Source: CBDFMR01 sp965249765
GTDB taxonomy: Bacteria; Bacteroidota; Bacteroidia; Chitinophagales; Saprospiraceae
Reading direction: 5' to 3'
NCBI GenBank assembly: GCA_965249765.1
Contig: CBDFMR010000003.1
Location: forward strand, 62,001-126,000
Length of the DNA: 64,000 bases
Below are positions 8,682-18,258 of this stretch, one piece after another. The stretch's first letter is position 1. Every line of letters begins with the position of its first letter. The notes beneath the pieces are model-generated. The model had not been told where the DNA came from and did not search any database. It saw nothing but the letters and a program-made list of their open reading frames with translations. The translations under genes and the position numbers were made by a program.

Positions 8682-10451
8682 GTAAGTACTCAATAGTCGA
8701 AAAAAAAGTAAATTTGGGAAAATAAACCAAAGAAGGAAATTGAACGTTAAATAAGTACGACCGTGAATAGATAATAGAGTAAAAAGCTCAATTATCAGTC
8801 AAGAGAAACAAAGATCAGCAATTAGAATACCAGGATTCAGAAAAGAATTACTGGAAGAGCCCTATGTTCAATTTCTTCATGAACAGATAAATAAAGGATT
8901 TGGGCAAATAGAGAAGCTATCAAAAAAGGTTGAAGAACTAGAAGCTGAAATCAGGAAATTGAAGAAGCTTCCAAAGAAGCCTACTATAAAGGCGAGTCAA
9001 CTAGATAAGAATCCTAATAAGAATAAAGGAAAGGGGAGCCGTACAAGTGGAAAACGGAATAAGAAGTCGTCGCTAAAAATTCACGAGACCAAAGAGATCA
9101 AAATCACGGGATTAGGGGAAGGCTGGAAATTAATAGGTCATCAGAAACACATCAGACAGGATATTATAATAAGGGCCAATAATATCGAGTATAAATTAGA
9201 AAAATGGAAGGGTCCAAAAGGAGAGATCCGAATAGCGGAGCTACCTATACATTTACAAAACACCCATTTTGGTCCGAGATTAAAAGCCTTTATCCTCCAC
9301 CAATATTATGAGTGTGGTGTGACCCAACCGCTACTTCTGACCTCACTGAAAGACTATGGGATAGATATATCATCTGGACAGATCAGCTTTATATTAACAG
9401 AAGATAAACAGTCTTTTCACATAGAAAAGGCATCCTTGTTATCTAAAGGAATAGAATTGGGGGAAGAATTGCGCACTGATGATACAGGAGCAAGACATGA
9501 GTTTAGGAATGGGTTTTGTAATTGCATCAATTCCTCATTGTTTACCTACTTTACGACAACGTTTTCAAAAAGTCGTATCAATTTTCTGGAAATACTGCGT
9601 CAGTCAAGAAGAGATTATCAAATCAATGAAACGAGCCTTTCGTATGTTAAAAGAGAAAAATTTGCAAGCAAATATTACCGGATACTAAGGCAAAGTTATG
9701 AAAGTGGTGAGCGAATCTTTGAAGACAAAACGAGCTTAGAAAATTATTTTAACCGCGAGGGAATAACGGCCCAATACGTCATCAGACAAATAACAGAAGC
9801 CTTGTTAATAGGAACTATTGTGGCCCATGGATTTGACCCTAATACTGTGATTCACTCAGACGGAGCAGGTCAGTTCAATTTATTTGTCCATTCACTATGT
9901 TGGAAGCATGCCGAAAGACCTCTGGTAAAACTCAAAAGTTATAATCCAGTTCAACAATCACAATTAGTAAACAAAAAGACAGCCTTCTGGCAGTTGTATC
10001 AAGCCCTCAAAAAATACAAGAAAACCCCTGATGATGATCTGGCATTGCAATTAAACGAACAATTTGATACCTTATGCGAACCAGTGATTAACTATTCTTC
10101 ACTAAATCAGCTATTGGAAAAATTGAGAGAAAACAAAGACCAGCTTCTGGTGGTACTTCTTCGACCTAATAGTTCTTTGCACAACAATGATTCGGAAAGT
10201 GACATCCGCGAATATGTCAAAAGAAGAAAGATAAGTGCAGGAACCAGAAGTGAAAATGGCAGATTGGCAAGAGATACTTTTTTGTCACTGAAAAAAACCT
10301 GTAGAAAGTTAGAAATATCTTTCTGGGAGTATCTTCAGGATCGACTTCAAAACCTTAACAATATCCCCACGCTAAGCGAAATAATGACCCGAAAATATCA
10401 ACTATCCTTGGGATAACTATGCCCAATTCTCAACAGGTATTGAGTACTTAC
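8682..10451 (+). mobile_element. IS66-type insertion sequence, copy 1, complete
   Basis: The ends are perfect 14-bp inverted repeats, GTAAGTACTCAATA (8682-8695) and TATTGAGTACTTAC (10438-10451). The flanking octamers are CAAATAAC (8674-8681) and CAAATATC (10452-10459), seven of eight identical, as expected for the 8-bp duplication of the IS66 family with one later change. The element is 1770 bp with a single transposase gene and no visible tnpA or tnpB. A second, truncated copy starts immediately after the right octamer. Confidence 0.88.
8959..10416 (+). CDS. IS66-family transposase (copy 1)
   Basis: Recognised as an IS66-type DDE transposase from the Lys-rich N-terminal linker (KKLPKKPTIKASQLDKNPNK), a zinc-less middle region, LRTDDTGARH with the first Asp, VIHSDGAGQF with the second, and LLRPNSSLHNNDSESDIREYVKRRKISAG, the typical C-terminal DDE signature containing the Glu. 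The start is uncertain. TTG 8959 is the first usual start codon in this frame, but the frame is open upstream through a coiled-coil region (QINKGFGQIEKLSKK) to about 8780 with no ATG or GTG, so the true protein is probably longer and may use an unusual start. Both copies share this feature. Confidence 0.85.
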   Translation: MKKLPKKPTIKASQLDKNPNKNKGKGSRTSGKRNKKSSLKIHETKEIKITGLGEGWKLIGHQKHIRQDIIIRANNIEYKLEKWKGPKGEIRIAELPIHLQNTHFGPRLKAFILHQYYECGVTQPLLLTSLKDYGIDISSGQISFILTEDKQSFHIEKASLLSKGIELGEELRTDDTGARHEFRNGFCNCINSSLFTYFTTTFSKSRINFLEILRQSRRDYQINETSLSYVKREKFASKYYRILRQSYESGERIFEDKTSLENYFNREGITAQYVIRQITEALLIGTIVAHGFDPNTVIHSDGAGQFNLFVHSLCWKHAERPLVKLKSYNPVQQSQLVNKKTAFWQLYQALKKYKKTPDDDLALQLNEQFDTLCEPVINYSSLNQLLEKLRENKDQLLVVLLRPNSSLHNNDSESDIREYVKRRKISAGTRSENGRLARDTFLSLKKTCRKLEISFWEYLQDRLQNLNNIPTLSEIMTRKYQLSLG

Positions 10452-10459
10452 CAAATATC

Positions 10460-12049
10460 GTAAGTACTCAATAGTCGAAAAAAAAGTAAATTTGGGAAAA
10501 TAAACCAAAGAAGGAAATTGAACGTTAAATAAGTACGACCGTGAATAGATAATAGAGTAAAAAGCTCAATTATCAGTCAAAAGAAACAAAGATCAGCAAT
10601 TAGTATACCGGGATTCAGAAAAGAATTACTGGAAGAGTCCTATGTTCATTTTTTGCATGAACAGATAAATAAAGGATTTGGGCAAATAGAGAAGCTATCA
10701 AAAAAGGTTGAAGAACTAGAAGCTGAAATCAGGAAATTGAAGAAGCTGCCAAAGAAGCCTACTATAAAGGCGAGTCAACTGGATAAGAATCCAAATAAGA
10801 ATAAAGGAAAGGGGAGCCGTACAAGTGGAAAACGGAATAAGAAGTCGTCGCTAAAAATTCACGAGACCAAAGAGATCAAAATCACAGGATTAGGGGAAGG
10901 CTGGAAATTAATAGGTCATCAGAAACACATCAGACAGGACATTATAATAAGGGCCAATAATATCGAGTATAAATTAGAAAAATGGAAGGGTCCAAAAGGA
11001 GAGATCCGAATAGCGGAGCTACCTATACATTTACAAAACACCCATTTTGGTCCGAGATTAAAAGCCTTTATCCTCCACCAATATTATGAGTGTGGTGTGA
11101 CCCAGCCGCTACTTTTAACCTCACTGAAAGACTATGGGATAGATATATCATCTGGACAGATCAGCTTTATATTAACAGAAGATAAACAGTCTTTTCACAT
11201 AGAAAAGGCATCCTTGTTATCTAAAGGAATAGAATTGGGGGAAGAATTGCGCACTGATGATACAGGAGCAAGACATGAGTTTAGGAATGGGTTTTGTAAT
11301 TGCATCAATTCCTCATTGTTTACCTACTTTACGACAACGTTTTCAAAAAGTCGTATCAATTTTCTGGAAATACTGCGTCAGTCAAGAAGAGATTATCAAA
11401 TCAATGAAACGAGCCTTTCGTATGTTAAAAGAGAAAAATTTGCAAGCAAATATTACCGGATACTAAGGCAAAGTTATGAAAGTGGTGAGCGAATCTTTGA
11501 AGACAAAACGAGCTTAGAAAATTATTTTAACCGCGAGGGAATAACGGCCCAATACGTCATCAGACAAATAACAGAAGCCTTGTTAATAGGAACTATTGTG
11601 GCCCATGGATTTGACCCTAATACTGTGATTCACTCAGACGGAGCAGGTCAGTTCAATTTATTTGTCCATTCACTATGTTGGAAGCATGCCGAAAGACCTC
11701 TGGTAAAACTCAAAAGTTATAATCCAGTTCAACAATCACAATTAGTAAACAAAAAGACAGCCTTCTGGCAGTTATATCAAGCCCTCAAAAAATACAAGAA
11801 AACCCCTGATGATGATCTGGCATTGCAATTAAACGAACAATTTGATACCTTATGCGAACCAGTGATTAACTATTCTTCACTAAATCAGGTATTGGAAAAA
11901 TTGAGAGAAAACAAAGACCAGCTTCTGGTGGTACTTCTTCGACCTAATAGTTCTTTGCACAACAATGATTCGGAAAGTGACATCCGCGAATATGTCAAAA
12001 GAAGAAAGATAAGTGCCGGAACCAGAAGTGAAAATGGCAGATTGGCAAG
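10460..12049 (+). mobile_element. IS66-type insertion sequence, copy 2, right end missing
   Basis: The left inverted repeat GTAAGTACTCAATA is at 10460-10473, only 8 bp after the right end of copy 1. The two copies are nearly identical base for base, differing at scattered positions. At 12049 the sequence switches to the ISAs1-type element. The last 180 bp or so present in copy 1 (10272-10451), including the right inverted repeat, are lost. The switch point shares a single G between the two elements. Confidence 0.85.
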
Positions 12050-12080
12050 TCGTGTTGCTGTGACCTTAATTATTGTTTGA
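10653..12080 (+). pseudogene. IS66-family transposase (copy 2), truncated and fused
   Basis: Same protein as copy 1 from the coiled-coil N-terminus to SENGRLA. From 12050 on it reads about ten foreign residues out of the ISAs1-type element. It has lost about 46 C-terminal residues that follow the DDE Glu motif in copy 1. One substitution (Leu to Val before the LEKLREN block) separates the copies at protein level. TTG 10653 is the first usual start codon here; the frame is open further upstream, as in copy 1. Probably inactive. Confidence 0.8.
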
Positions 12081-12835
12081 GCACCTGCCCACTTTTCCAG
12101 TAAGTCGGGACTCAAAGCCTCTTTTACAGCAAGTATGGTACAACTCCTTGTCTCATACCTACCATGTCCATATTCCCATTGCTCGTCATGATCTGCTTGC
12201 TTCATAAATTCAAAACTCTCACTTATTTGTTCTTTCAAATCTTTCTGATTATTCTTGACGCTAAGTAGATAATCAGCTCCTTTCTTTTTTATCTTTTTTG
12301 CAATGGATATCTGACAGCCTATAGCGTCTATGCTCACAGTGCTACCGCTAATTTCCAATTTATCCAATAACTCTGGTATTGCAGTAATTTCATTGCTTTT
12401 GTCTTTTACCCGCTGTTGTCCAATACAAACTCCATTATCACTTGCCCAGACACTTAGTATATACAGCCCTTGATTTCCTTTACTTGTTGGACTTGCTTCC
12501 TTGATCTTTTTTCCATCGATACAGATCAATTGATCTCGATAATTATCTAGAAATGATGACCCATCTTTGCTTAATATTTTCATAAGCTCTTCTGATTCAA
12601 CCATTTGCAAAACCCTACGAAATGTGTCATCTGATGGTATTCCGTTTGGCAATTCGATTATTTGTTTTAACCATTCTTCTCGTTCTTTGGCAAATGATAC
12701 CATATCCATACAATCCTCGCCATTGGATATCACCGTACATAAGGCAATGAATAAAATATCCGAAAGTCTATGTAGACATCGTCCTTGTACCCTCGGATCA
12801 GGTACAGTCGTAAATAAGTCTTGGTAGTTTTTCAT
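11885..12835 (-). pseudogene. ISAs1-family transposase (copy 2), C-terminally truncated
   Basis: The N-terminal 260 or so residues match the intact transposase at 6902-7999, including LICIDGKKIK and VSIDA. After IIKVTATR the frame runs into antisense IS66-type sequence and the last 50 or so residues are meaningless. The terminal Glu motif (NHWSIENHLHWHLD in copy 1) is missing, so no catalysis is expected. Amino-acid differences from copy 1 include Pro to Ser, Gly to Glu and Ala to Val. Confidence 0.82.
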
Positions 12836-12889
12836 ACTACCAAATTAACATATTACGAATTTATTGCATGTTTTGGTGCGGTCGCCCTA
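12049..12889 (-). mobile_element. ISAs1-family insertion sequence, copy 2, one end missing
   Basis: The inverted repeat TTTGGTGCGGTCGCCCTA is present at 12872-12889. The other end and about 330 bp, equivalent to 6884-7212 of copy 1, have been lost at the junction with the IS66-type copy 2. Several base differences from copy 1 show it is an independent copy rather than an assembly echo. Only one side can be checked for a target duplication; the outer flank begins GATGTTATC. Confidence 0.85.
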
Positions 12890-13283
12890 GATGTTATCAA
12901 GAGCAAGGTGAAATCATGAACAACAATCTATGTTTTAGTTCCAAAAAAGTTATACAGAGTAAAAAGGTGCTATTTGGAAAGCAAATTTGGCTTGTCGGTC
13001 ATAAAGTTTGAAGTAGAGGAAACATAAAGTAACGAATAACTGAAAACAATTTGAGTTACCATAAAAAGTCATCCAATGATAAAAAAACTTAAAGTTAAAG
13101 AGAGGGACTTTCAGTCCCAGTTAATCAATGGTATCGACTCACCAATCACTTAAGAAATGTTGAATAAAACGAAAATTTGGGATACACCCTATCAAGAGAA
13201 CCGAACACTTTATCATAGATTTAACTGTCATTCCTTGTAACTTTTTGAACACGCATCTATTCCCTCAAATTCTTTTGTTTTAT
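12890..13283 (+). other. Gap without recognised gene
   Basis: AT-rich sequence downstream of the ISAs1-type end. The only structure I see is a short hairpin, GGGACT (13104-13109) with AGTCCC (13113-13118), lacking a T-run. No open frame of coding character. Confidence 0.4.
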
Positions 13284-13511
13284 CTAGGCAAAGGTATTAA
13301 TTGAATTGGGATCCAATTGCCTTTTATCCTTGAAGGATATATCCAAAGTATAGTCATCGTGTGCAAGCCTTATCCATTCTCTGTTCTGGTCTACACCCAT
13401 GTATCTCACTATTCCAGAATTAGTCCATACACACCCATCAACTGTAACGACCAAATTAACGTCAACAGGATAAACCTCCCCCGTAAAATTCAGAATACCG
13501 AAAGCCTTCAC
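13284..13511 (-). CDS. Small hypothetical protein, possibly a fragment
   Basis: The reading begins at GTG 13511 (MKAFGILNFTGEVYPVDVNL) and encodes 75 residues of beta-rich, coding-like sequence with several Trp and Asp. The frame stays open upstream to about 13557 and reads IKWSNFFHDVDGE, so the true start may lie upstream with a non-ATG codon, or the piece may be the remains of a larger gene. Family not recognised. It lies next to another orphan minus-strand frame at 13652-14003, and the two may be parts of one decayed gene. Confidence 0.35.
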   Translation of the reverse strand: MKAFGILNFTGEVYPVDVNLVVTVDGCVWTNSGIVRYMGVDQNREWIRLAHDDYTLDISFKDKRQLDPNSINTFA

Positions 13512-13651
13512 TTCTCCATCAACATCATGAAAGAAATTTGACCATTTTATGCACTCCTAATATTTATCGGCAAAAGTAAATTCATCCAGGATCAAATTTA
13601 TTAGCAACGCTAGCTGACCAAAAATATCGGATTCAGTTTTTCCGGAAATAC

Positions 13652-14003
13652 CTAACGTTTGTATCCTGGATGCAATCTTTTCCTCTCTACCATATTTCGG
13701 TATGTAATAGTTACAGGCAAGGTCCTTATGTAAATAACCTTTGGGATACTCATAACGTTCAAAAAAATAATCCGTACACTGACCGTTATCAAAACATTGA
13801 ATACTTTGGTATTTGGTGTCGCGAAGCTGACTACATTGTCATCAAAATGCTTCGTACCCGACAAGTCCATTGTATCGAAAACACTGACATAGGATTCCGG
13901 ATTAAACGTAATAGAATACAATTGCTGATCTACCTGACCCTGAGCACTCTCAGAATCAAATGAATCCTGTATTGTACTTGCTGATTGAAAAACTATATTT
14001 ACA
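13652..14003 (-). pseudogene. Orphan coding-like frame ahead of tdk, no start codon
   Basis: The minus strand reads about 115 residues of plausible protein (SASTIQDSFDSESAQGQVDQ, LYSITFNPESYVSVFDTMDL, FLNVMSIPKVIYIRTLP) ending at TAG 13652. No ATG, GTG or TTG occurs between the tdk start and this stretch except codons inside tdk itself, so the 5' end appears missing or replaced. The composition looks genuinely coding, but I cannot name a family. It could be a truncated relic; confidence is low. Confidence 0.3.
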
Positions 14004-14006
14004 ACA

Positions 14007-14600
14007 ATGTTTCTAGAACCCAATTTCAGAGGACAGCGCAGTGGATGGATCGAGGTGATCTGTGGTTCTATGTTTAGTGGAAAAACAGAGGAGCTAATCC
14101 GTCGCCTCAAGCGTGCCAAGATTGCAAATCAAAAGACTGCCATCTTCAAGCCTGAAACTGATACTCGCTATCACGAGGATAATGTCGTCTCACATGATGA
14201 GAATTACATACCCTCAATTCCGGTCAAATCCAGTAGTGACATCTATGAGCACATACAGGATGCTTCCGTTATAGGAATAGATGAAGGCCAGTTCTTTGAT
14301 GAAGGATTGGTAAAAGTCTCGCAGAAACTAGCAATCAAAGGAATCAGGGTAATCATAGCCGGCCTAGATATGGATTTTCAGGGCATACCCTTTGGTCCTA
14401 TGCCAGCTCTTCTGGCCACAGCTGAGTACATCACAAAGGTTCACGCCATATGTCCTCATTGTGCAAGTCTGGCGACGCATAGTTACCGCCACTCCGCTGA
14501 AAAAGACACAGTCGTCCTAGGAGAAAAAGACAAGTACGAGCCCCGATGTCGGATCTGCTATCAGATGGGAAATATGCTAGACTTTAAATCATCAAAGTAG
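14007..14600 (+). CDS. tdk: Thymidine kinase
   Basis: A 197-residue type II (TK1-like) thymidine kinase that phosphorylates thymidine to dTMP in pyrimidine salvage. The P-loop GSMFSGKT is at residues 20-27, and IDEGQFF is the Walker B/DEGQF motif around residue 90. The lasso-domain zinc ligands are CPHC and CRIC in the C-terminal third. The MFLEP-GWIEVICG start is typical for Bacteroidota orthologues, which supports ATG 14007. The length is normal. It stands alone, 66 bp before purH, with a candidate promoter in between. All active-site motifs are intact. Confidence 0.95.
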   Translation: MFLEPNFRGQRSGWIEVICGSMFSGKTEELIRRLKRAKIANQKTAIFKPETDTRYHEDNVVSHDENYIPSIPVKSSSDIYEHIQDASVIGIDEGQFFDEGLVKVSQKLAIKGIRVIIAGLDMDFQGIPFGPMPALLATAEYITKVHAICPHCASLATHSYRHSAEKDTVVLGEKDKYEPRCRICYQMGNMLDFKSSK

Positions 14601-14623
14601 TCATCCTCTTCTTAAGATTTTCT

Positions 14624-14631
14624 TACTTTTG
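14624..14631 (+). promoter_or_regulatory. Candidate -7 box (TAnnTTTG) for purH
   Basis: TACTTTTG matches the Bacteroidota -7 consensus TAnnTTTG and lies 35 bp before the purH start. No clear TTTG -33 element precedes it at the usual spacing, so the call is weak. Confidence 0.4.
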
Positions 14632-14666
14632 ACTCCCGATTCCGCTCCAAAAAATAGTATAAACAC

Positions 14667-16199
14667 ATGTCAAAAATTCCTATCAGATCAGCACTGATTT
14701 CAGTTTACAGTAAGGAAGGTATAGACGACTTACTCGCTGCCCTAGAAAAGAACAACGTAACCATCTATAGCACGGGAGGCACTCAGAAATATATCGAGTC
14801 TAAAGGAATCGATGTGGTAAGAGTTGAAGACCTTACCTCATACCCCTCCATTCTTGGAGGACGGGTAAAAACCTTGCACCCAAAAGTCTTCGGTGGCATA
14901 CTTGCCAGAAGCGGAAACGATGGTGATATAGCAACTATTTCAGAGTATGAAATACCTTTATTGGATCTAGTCGTTGTTGATCTTTATCCGTTTGAGGATA
15001 CTGTAAAAGAAACAACTGACAATCAACAGATCATTGATAAAATAGACATAGGAGGGATAGCACTCATCAGAGCTGCCGCAAAAAATTATGCAAGCACATT
15101 GATTATCAGCAGCAAAGATGATTATGATCCTGTTGTAGAATTATTAAAGTCGCAGGAATGCTCTACCACCGAAGATCAAAGAAGGAAATTCGCCCTTCAT
15201 GCTTTTAAGACATCATCACATTACGACACAGCCATCTATAAATATTTTCTGGGTGACACCTATGATGATGATGTATTTAAAACAAGTGAAAAATCACCCA
15301 AGGTTTTGCGATATGGTGAAAACCCTCATCAGCAAGGAAGATTCTTCGGAGATTTGGGTCAGATTTTTGAGAAACTAAGCGGAAAGCAGCTCTCTTATAA
15401 TAACCTGGTAGACATTGATGCTGCTTATGGGGTCATGAAGGAGTTTAGAGATGCCGACCCTACCTTCGCTATACTTAAGCATACCAACACCTGCGGTCTA
15501 GCAACCAGAAGCACCATTGCGGAAGCATGGGATGCTGCATTGGCCGGAGATCCCATATCTGCTTTTGGAGGCATCCTCATGTCCAATAGAGTCATTGACC
15601 TAGAAACGGCCGAAAAAATCAACTCCATCTTTTATGAAGTATTAATTGCTCCGAGCTTTCATGATGATGCCAGAGCAATGCTGCAAACCAAAAAAAAGAG
15701 AGTCTTATGCAATCTAACAGGGTATCCAAATAATAGGTCTATACATAAGACCATTCTATCCGGGACCTTGGTTCAGGATGCCGACAATGAAACCGAGATT
15801 TCTGAAGATTTTACCACTGTCACTGACAAGAAAACTTCGACTCAAGAACTAGCAGACCTAGAATTTGCGGTAAAAGCTGTAAAACATCTAAAGTCAAATA
15901 CGATCGTATTGGTAAAAGACCAACAATTGATAGGCATGGGATGTGGTCAAACTTCTAGGGTTGATGCTTGTAAGCAGGCTATCGATAAAGCTCAGCGTTT
16001 GGGCTTTGATCTAAATGGCGCTGTCATGGCATCTGATGCTTTCTTTCCATTTCCTGATTGTGTCGAACTTGCCCACAATGAAGGAATAAGAGCCGTCGTG
16101 CAACCTGGAGGATCTATTAATGATCAAAAGAGCATTGATTTTTGTAATAGCCATGACATGGCCATGGTTACTACGGGTATCCGACATTTTAAACATTAA
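14667..16199 (+). CDS. purH: Bifunctional AICAR formyltransferase / IMP cyclohydrolase
   Basis: A 510-residue PurH catalysing the last two steps of IMP synthesis. The N-terminal MGS-like cyclohydrolase domain shows ALISVYSKEGI, STGGTQKYIE and the loop SYPSILGGRVKTLHPKVFGG. The formyltransferase domain carries LRYGENPHQ and the catalytic KHTNTCG block (Lys-His pair), followed by SAFGGILMSN. The C-terminus GGSINDQKSIDFCNSHDMAM...TTGIRHFKH is canonical. The length is standard. It heads a tight plus-strand run with coaX 3 bp downstream. Confidence 0.97.
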   Translation: MSKIPIRSALISVYSKEGIDDLLAALEKNNVTIYSTGGTQKYIESKGIDVVRVEDLTSYPSILGGRVKTLHPKVFGGILARSGNDGDIATISEYEIPLLDLVVVDLYPFEDTVKETTDNQQIIDKIDIGGIALIRAAAKNYASTLIISSKDDYDPVVELLKSQECSTTEDQRRKFALHAFKTSSHYDTAIYKYFLGDTYDDDVFKTSEKSPKVLRYGENPHQQGRFFGDLGQIFEKLSGKQLSYNNLVDIDAAYGVMKEFRDADPTFAILKHTNTCGLATRSTIAEAWDAALAGDPISAFGGILMSNRVIDLETAEKINSIFYEVLIAPSFHDDARAMLQTKKKRVLCNLTGYPNNRSIHKTILSGTLVQDADNETEISEDFTTVTDKKTSTQELADLEFAVKAVKHLKSNTIVLVKDQQLIGMGCGQTSRVDACKQAIDKAQRLGFDLNGAVMASDAFFPFPDCVELAHNEGIRAVVQPGGSINDQKSIDFCNSHDMAMVTTGIRHFKH

Positions 16200-16202
16200 T
16201 TC

Positions 16203-16928
16203 TTGAGTCGTCTTTGCATTGACATAGGTAACACGTATTATAAAGTTGGCGTTTTCTCTGACCGAGAGTTGATTCATCATGCCAGATATAAAAAGATGCT
16301 GGTGAGGGATTTCCGGAAACTACTCGCGTCTTTCGATTTCTCTGAAGTCATCCTGTCCTCTACTAGAAAGAAAGATGAAGTACTGGCACGAAATATTAGA
16401 AAGCATTGCAAACTGGTCGTCCTGAGCCATCTGACTAAACTGCCCATAAAACTCAATTATAAGACTCCTAAAACTCTGGGGCGTGATAGAATTGCAGCCG
16501 TAGTAGGTGCCCACCATATGTTTCCCAAGTCTTCAAATCTTGTGGTAGATGCAGGATCATGCATCACCTTTGATTTCATTGATAATAAAGGTGAATATCA
16601 TGGAGGAAATATTTCTCCCGGGTTGTGGATGCGTACCAAAGCCATGAATGATTATTCTGCCAATCTACCTATCGTACCACTAAAGCACACTTCTACTTTA
16701 CTGGGCAATTCAACGAAGAGTGCTTTACAAAATGGCACCATATTGCATACGATTTGCGAGATTGAGGCATTTATTGACCGTTGTAGACACGTCTATGGCC
16801 GAATTAACGTTATTTTAACCGGTGGTGACGCCCGTTTCTTGGCTGATAATTTCAAAAAAAAGATATTTGTCGACTCAAATCTCATTCTTAAGGGTCTTAA
16901 TGAAATATTATTATACAATGCAAAGTAA
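16203..16928 (+). CDS. coaX: Type III pantothenate kinase
   Basis: A 241-residue CoaX, phosphorylating pantothenate in the first step of coenzyme A synthesis. ASKHA-fold motifs are visible: CIDIGNTYYKVG (phosphate 1), VVDAGSCITFDFID (phosphate 2) and GGNISPGLWMR, plus ILTGGDA near the end. The start is TTG 16203, 3 bp after the purH stop; no ATG is available that would keep the first motif. The 3' end overlaps the next gene by 11 bp, indicating translational coupling. Confidence 0.93.
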   Translation: MSRLCIDIGNTYYKVGVFSDRELIHHARYKKMLVRDFRKLLASFDFSEVILSSTRKKDEVLARNIRKHCKLVVLSHLTKLPIKLNYKTPKTLGRDRIAAVVGAHHMFPKSSNLVVDAGSCITFDFIDNKGEYHGGNISPGLWMRTKAMNDYSANLPIVPLKHTSTLLGNSTKSALQNGTILHTICEIEAFIDRCRHVYGRINVILTGGDARFLADNFKKKIFVDSNLILKGLNEILLYNAK

Positions 16929-18255
16929 TTTGAAGTGTGTCCTGACCATAGTGGTTTGTTTATTTGCGACTGTTATTATTACGGCTCAAGGCACTACAAA
17001 TTCGCCCTATTCGCGATTTGGTCTGGGAGATTTGGCTGACAATAACCTCATTCATCTAAGGTCAATGGGAGGCATTGCTGGTGCTTATCAAGATGCTTAT
17101 CATGCTAATATTTCCAACCCGGCAAGTTATGCATCCCTACAGGCGACGACATTTGATATCGGTATATCAGCTCTCTATTCTCGACTGTCTGAAAACGATT
17201 TTACTGAGGGCCGTTGGAGTGGAAATCTAGAGTATCTTTCGATAGCAATCCCATTGTATAATCCCATCAATAACTTACTGGAGCAAGAAGAAAGCAAATA
17301 TCATATTGCGACTGCTTTCAACCTCGTACCTTTCAGTACGGTCAATTATGACATTACCTCATTTGAACAAAATCCTGATGTAGGTGAACTAGAAAGGAAT
17401 TTCAATGGCAACGGTGGTAGTTACAAATTTATGTGGGGCAATAGTATTGGGTTTAAAAACATTGCCTTTGGTATCAATGTAGGGTACCTGTTTGGAAACA
17501 TTCAGTATCAGAGAAACTTATTATTCAACGATCAGGTAAATGCGCTCAGTGATGAATTTGATAATGAGTACAGCATGAAAGGATTTGTCTACGATGCTGG
17601 TTTGATATATTCTCACTACTTCGTCAGTGACGACAACAAAGAGAAGAAGCGTGCACCAGACCAGCTCAATATTGGCATCTATGGTAATATAGGAACATCA
17701 TTTTCTACTAATTCAACTGTATTGAATAGAAGTATATTAAGATTCGGTAATTCAATTGTAAGTAGCGATACATCATTCTTTGAAGCAAATGTCGAGGGAA
17801 ATGGAAAGCTGCCATCGAAGCTTGGTGTAGGAATGATGTACTATAAAGGAAACAAATATGCGATGGGTTTTGATTTCCATATGGAGAACTGGTCATCTTA
17901 TGAGAATGATGCCAACCCGCGAGAACTGAGCACCACTTACAGAATCGGCGCTGGAGGATACTTGAGGCCTGATTACAATTCCTTTACTAGTTTCTTTAAG
18001 AGAGTGTACTATAGATATGGCATTTACTATGGCAAAGATCCGCGATCATTTGATGATAAACAGCTGAGTACATACGGTTTGACATTTGGCATGGGGCTAC
18101 CCTTTGTCTTCCAAAGAAAGATATCTCACGCCAACCTGGGTCTGGAGTTAGGGTCCAGAGGGTCGGGATCTCCATTGAGTGAAACTTTTGTTAAATTGAG
18201 TTTATCTGTTACATTCAACGATGATGAATGGTTTATAAAGAGAAAATACAACTAA
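16918..18255 (+). CDS. Outer-membrane beta-barrel protein
   Basis: A protein of about 445 residues starting at ATG 16918, chosen because it gives a clean signal peptide (MQSNLKCVLTIVVCLFATVI, cleavage after TAQG). The mature part begins with TNSPYSRFGLGDL and RSMGGIAGAYQD, a start shared by a widespread Bacteroidota outer-membrane family related to OmpP1/FadL-like barrels. Alternating aromatic strands run to the C-terminus. Substrate unknown. It overlaps coaX by 11 bp and is followed 3 bp later by a TPR protein, so the two may act together at the cell envelope (inference). Confidence 0.75.
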   Translation: MQSNLKCVLTIVVCLFATVIITAQGTTNSPYSRFGLGDLADNNLIHLRSMGGIAGAYQDAYHANISNPASYASLQATTFDIGISALYSRLSENDFTEGRWSGNLEYLSIAIPLYNPINNLLEQEESKYHIATAFNLVPFSTVNYDITSFEQNPDVGELERNFNGNGGSYKFMWGNSIGFKNIAFGINVGYLFGNIQYQRNLLFNDQVNALSDEFDNEYSMKGFVYDAGLIYSHYFVSDDNKEKKRAPDQLNIGIYGNIGTSFSTNSTVLNRSILRFGNSIVSSDTSFFEANVEGNGKLPSKLGVGMMYYKGNKYAMGFDFHMENWSSYENDANPRELSTTYRIGAGGYLRPDYNSFTSFFKRVYYRYGIYYGKDPRSFDDKQLSTYGLTFGMGLPFVFQRKISHANLGLELGSRGSGSPLSETFVKLSLSVTFNDDEWFIKRKYN

Positions 18256-18258
18256 AAA

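Noticed and set aside
14004..14119. Upstream extension of the minus-strand orphan frame into tdk
   Set aside because: This part is antisense to the conserved start and P-loop of thymidine kinase.
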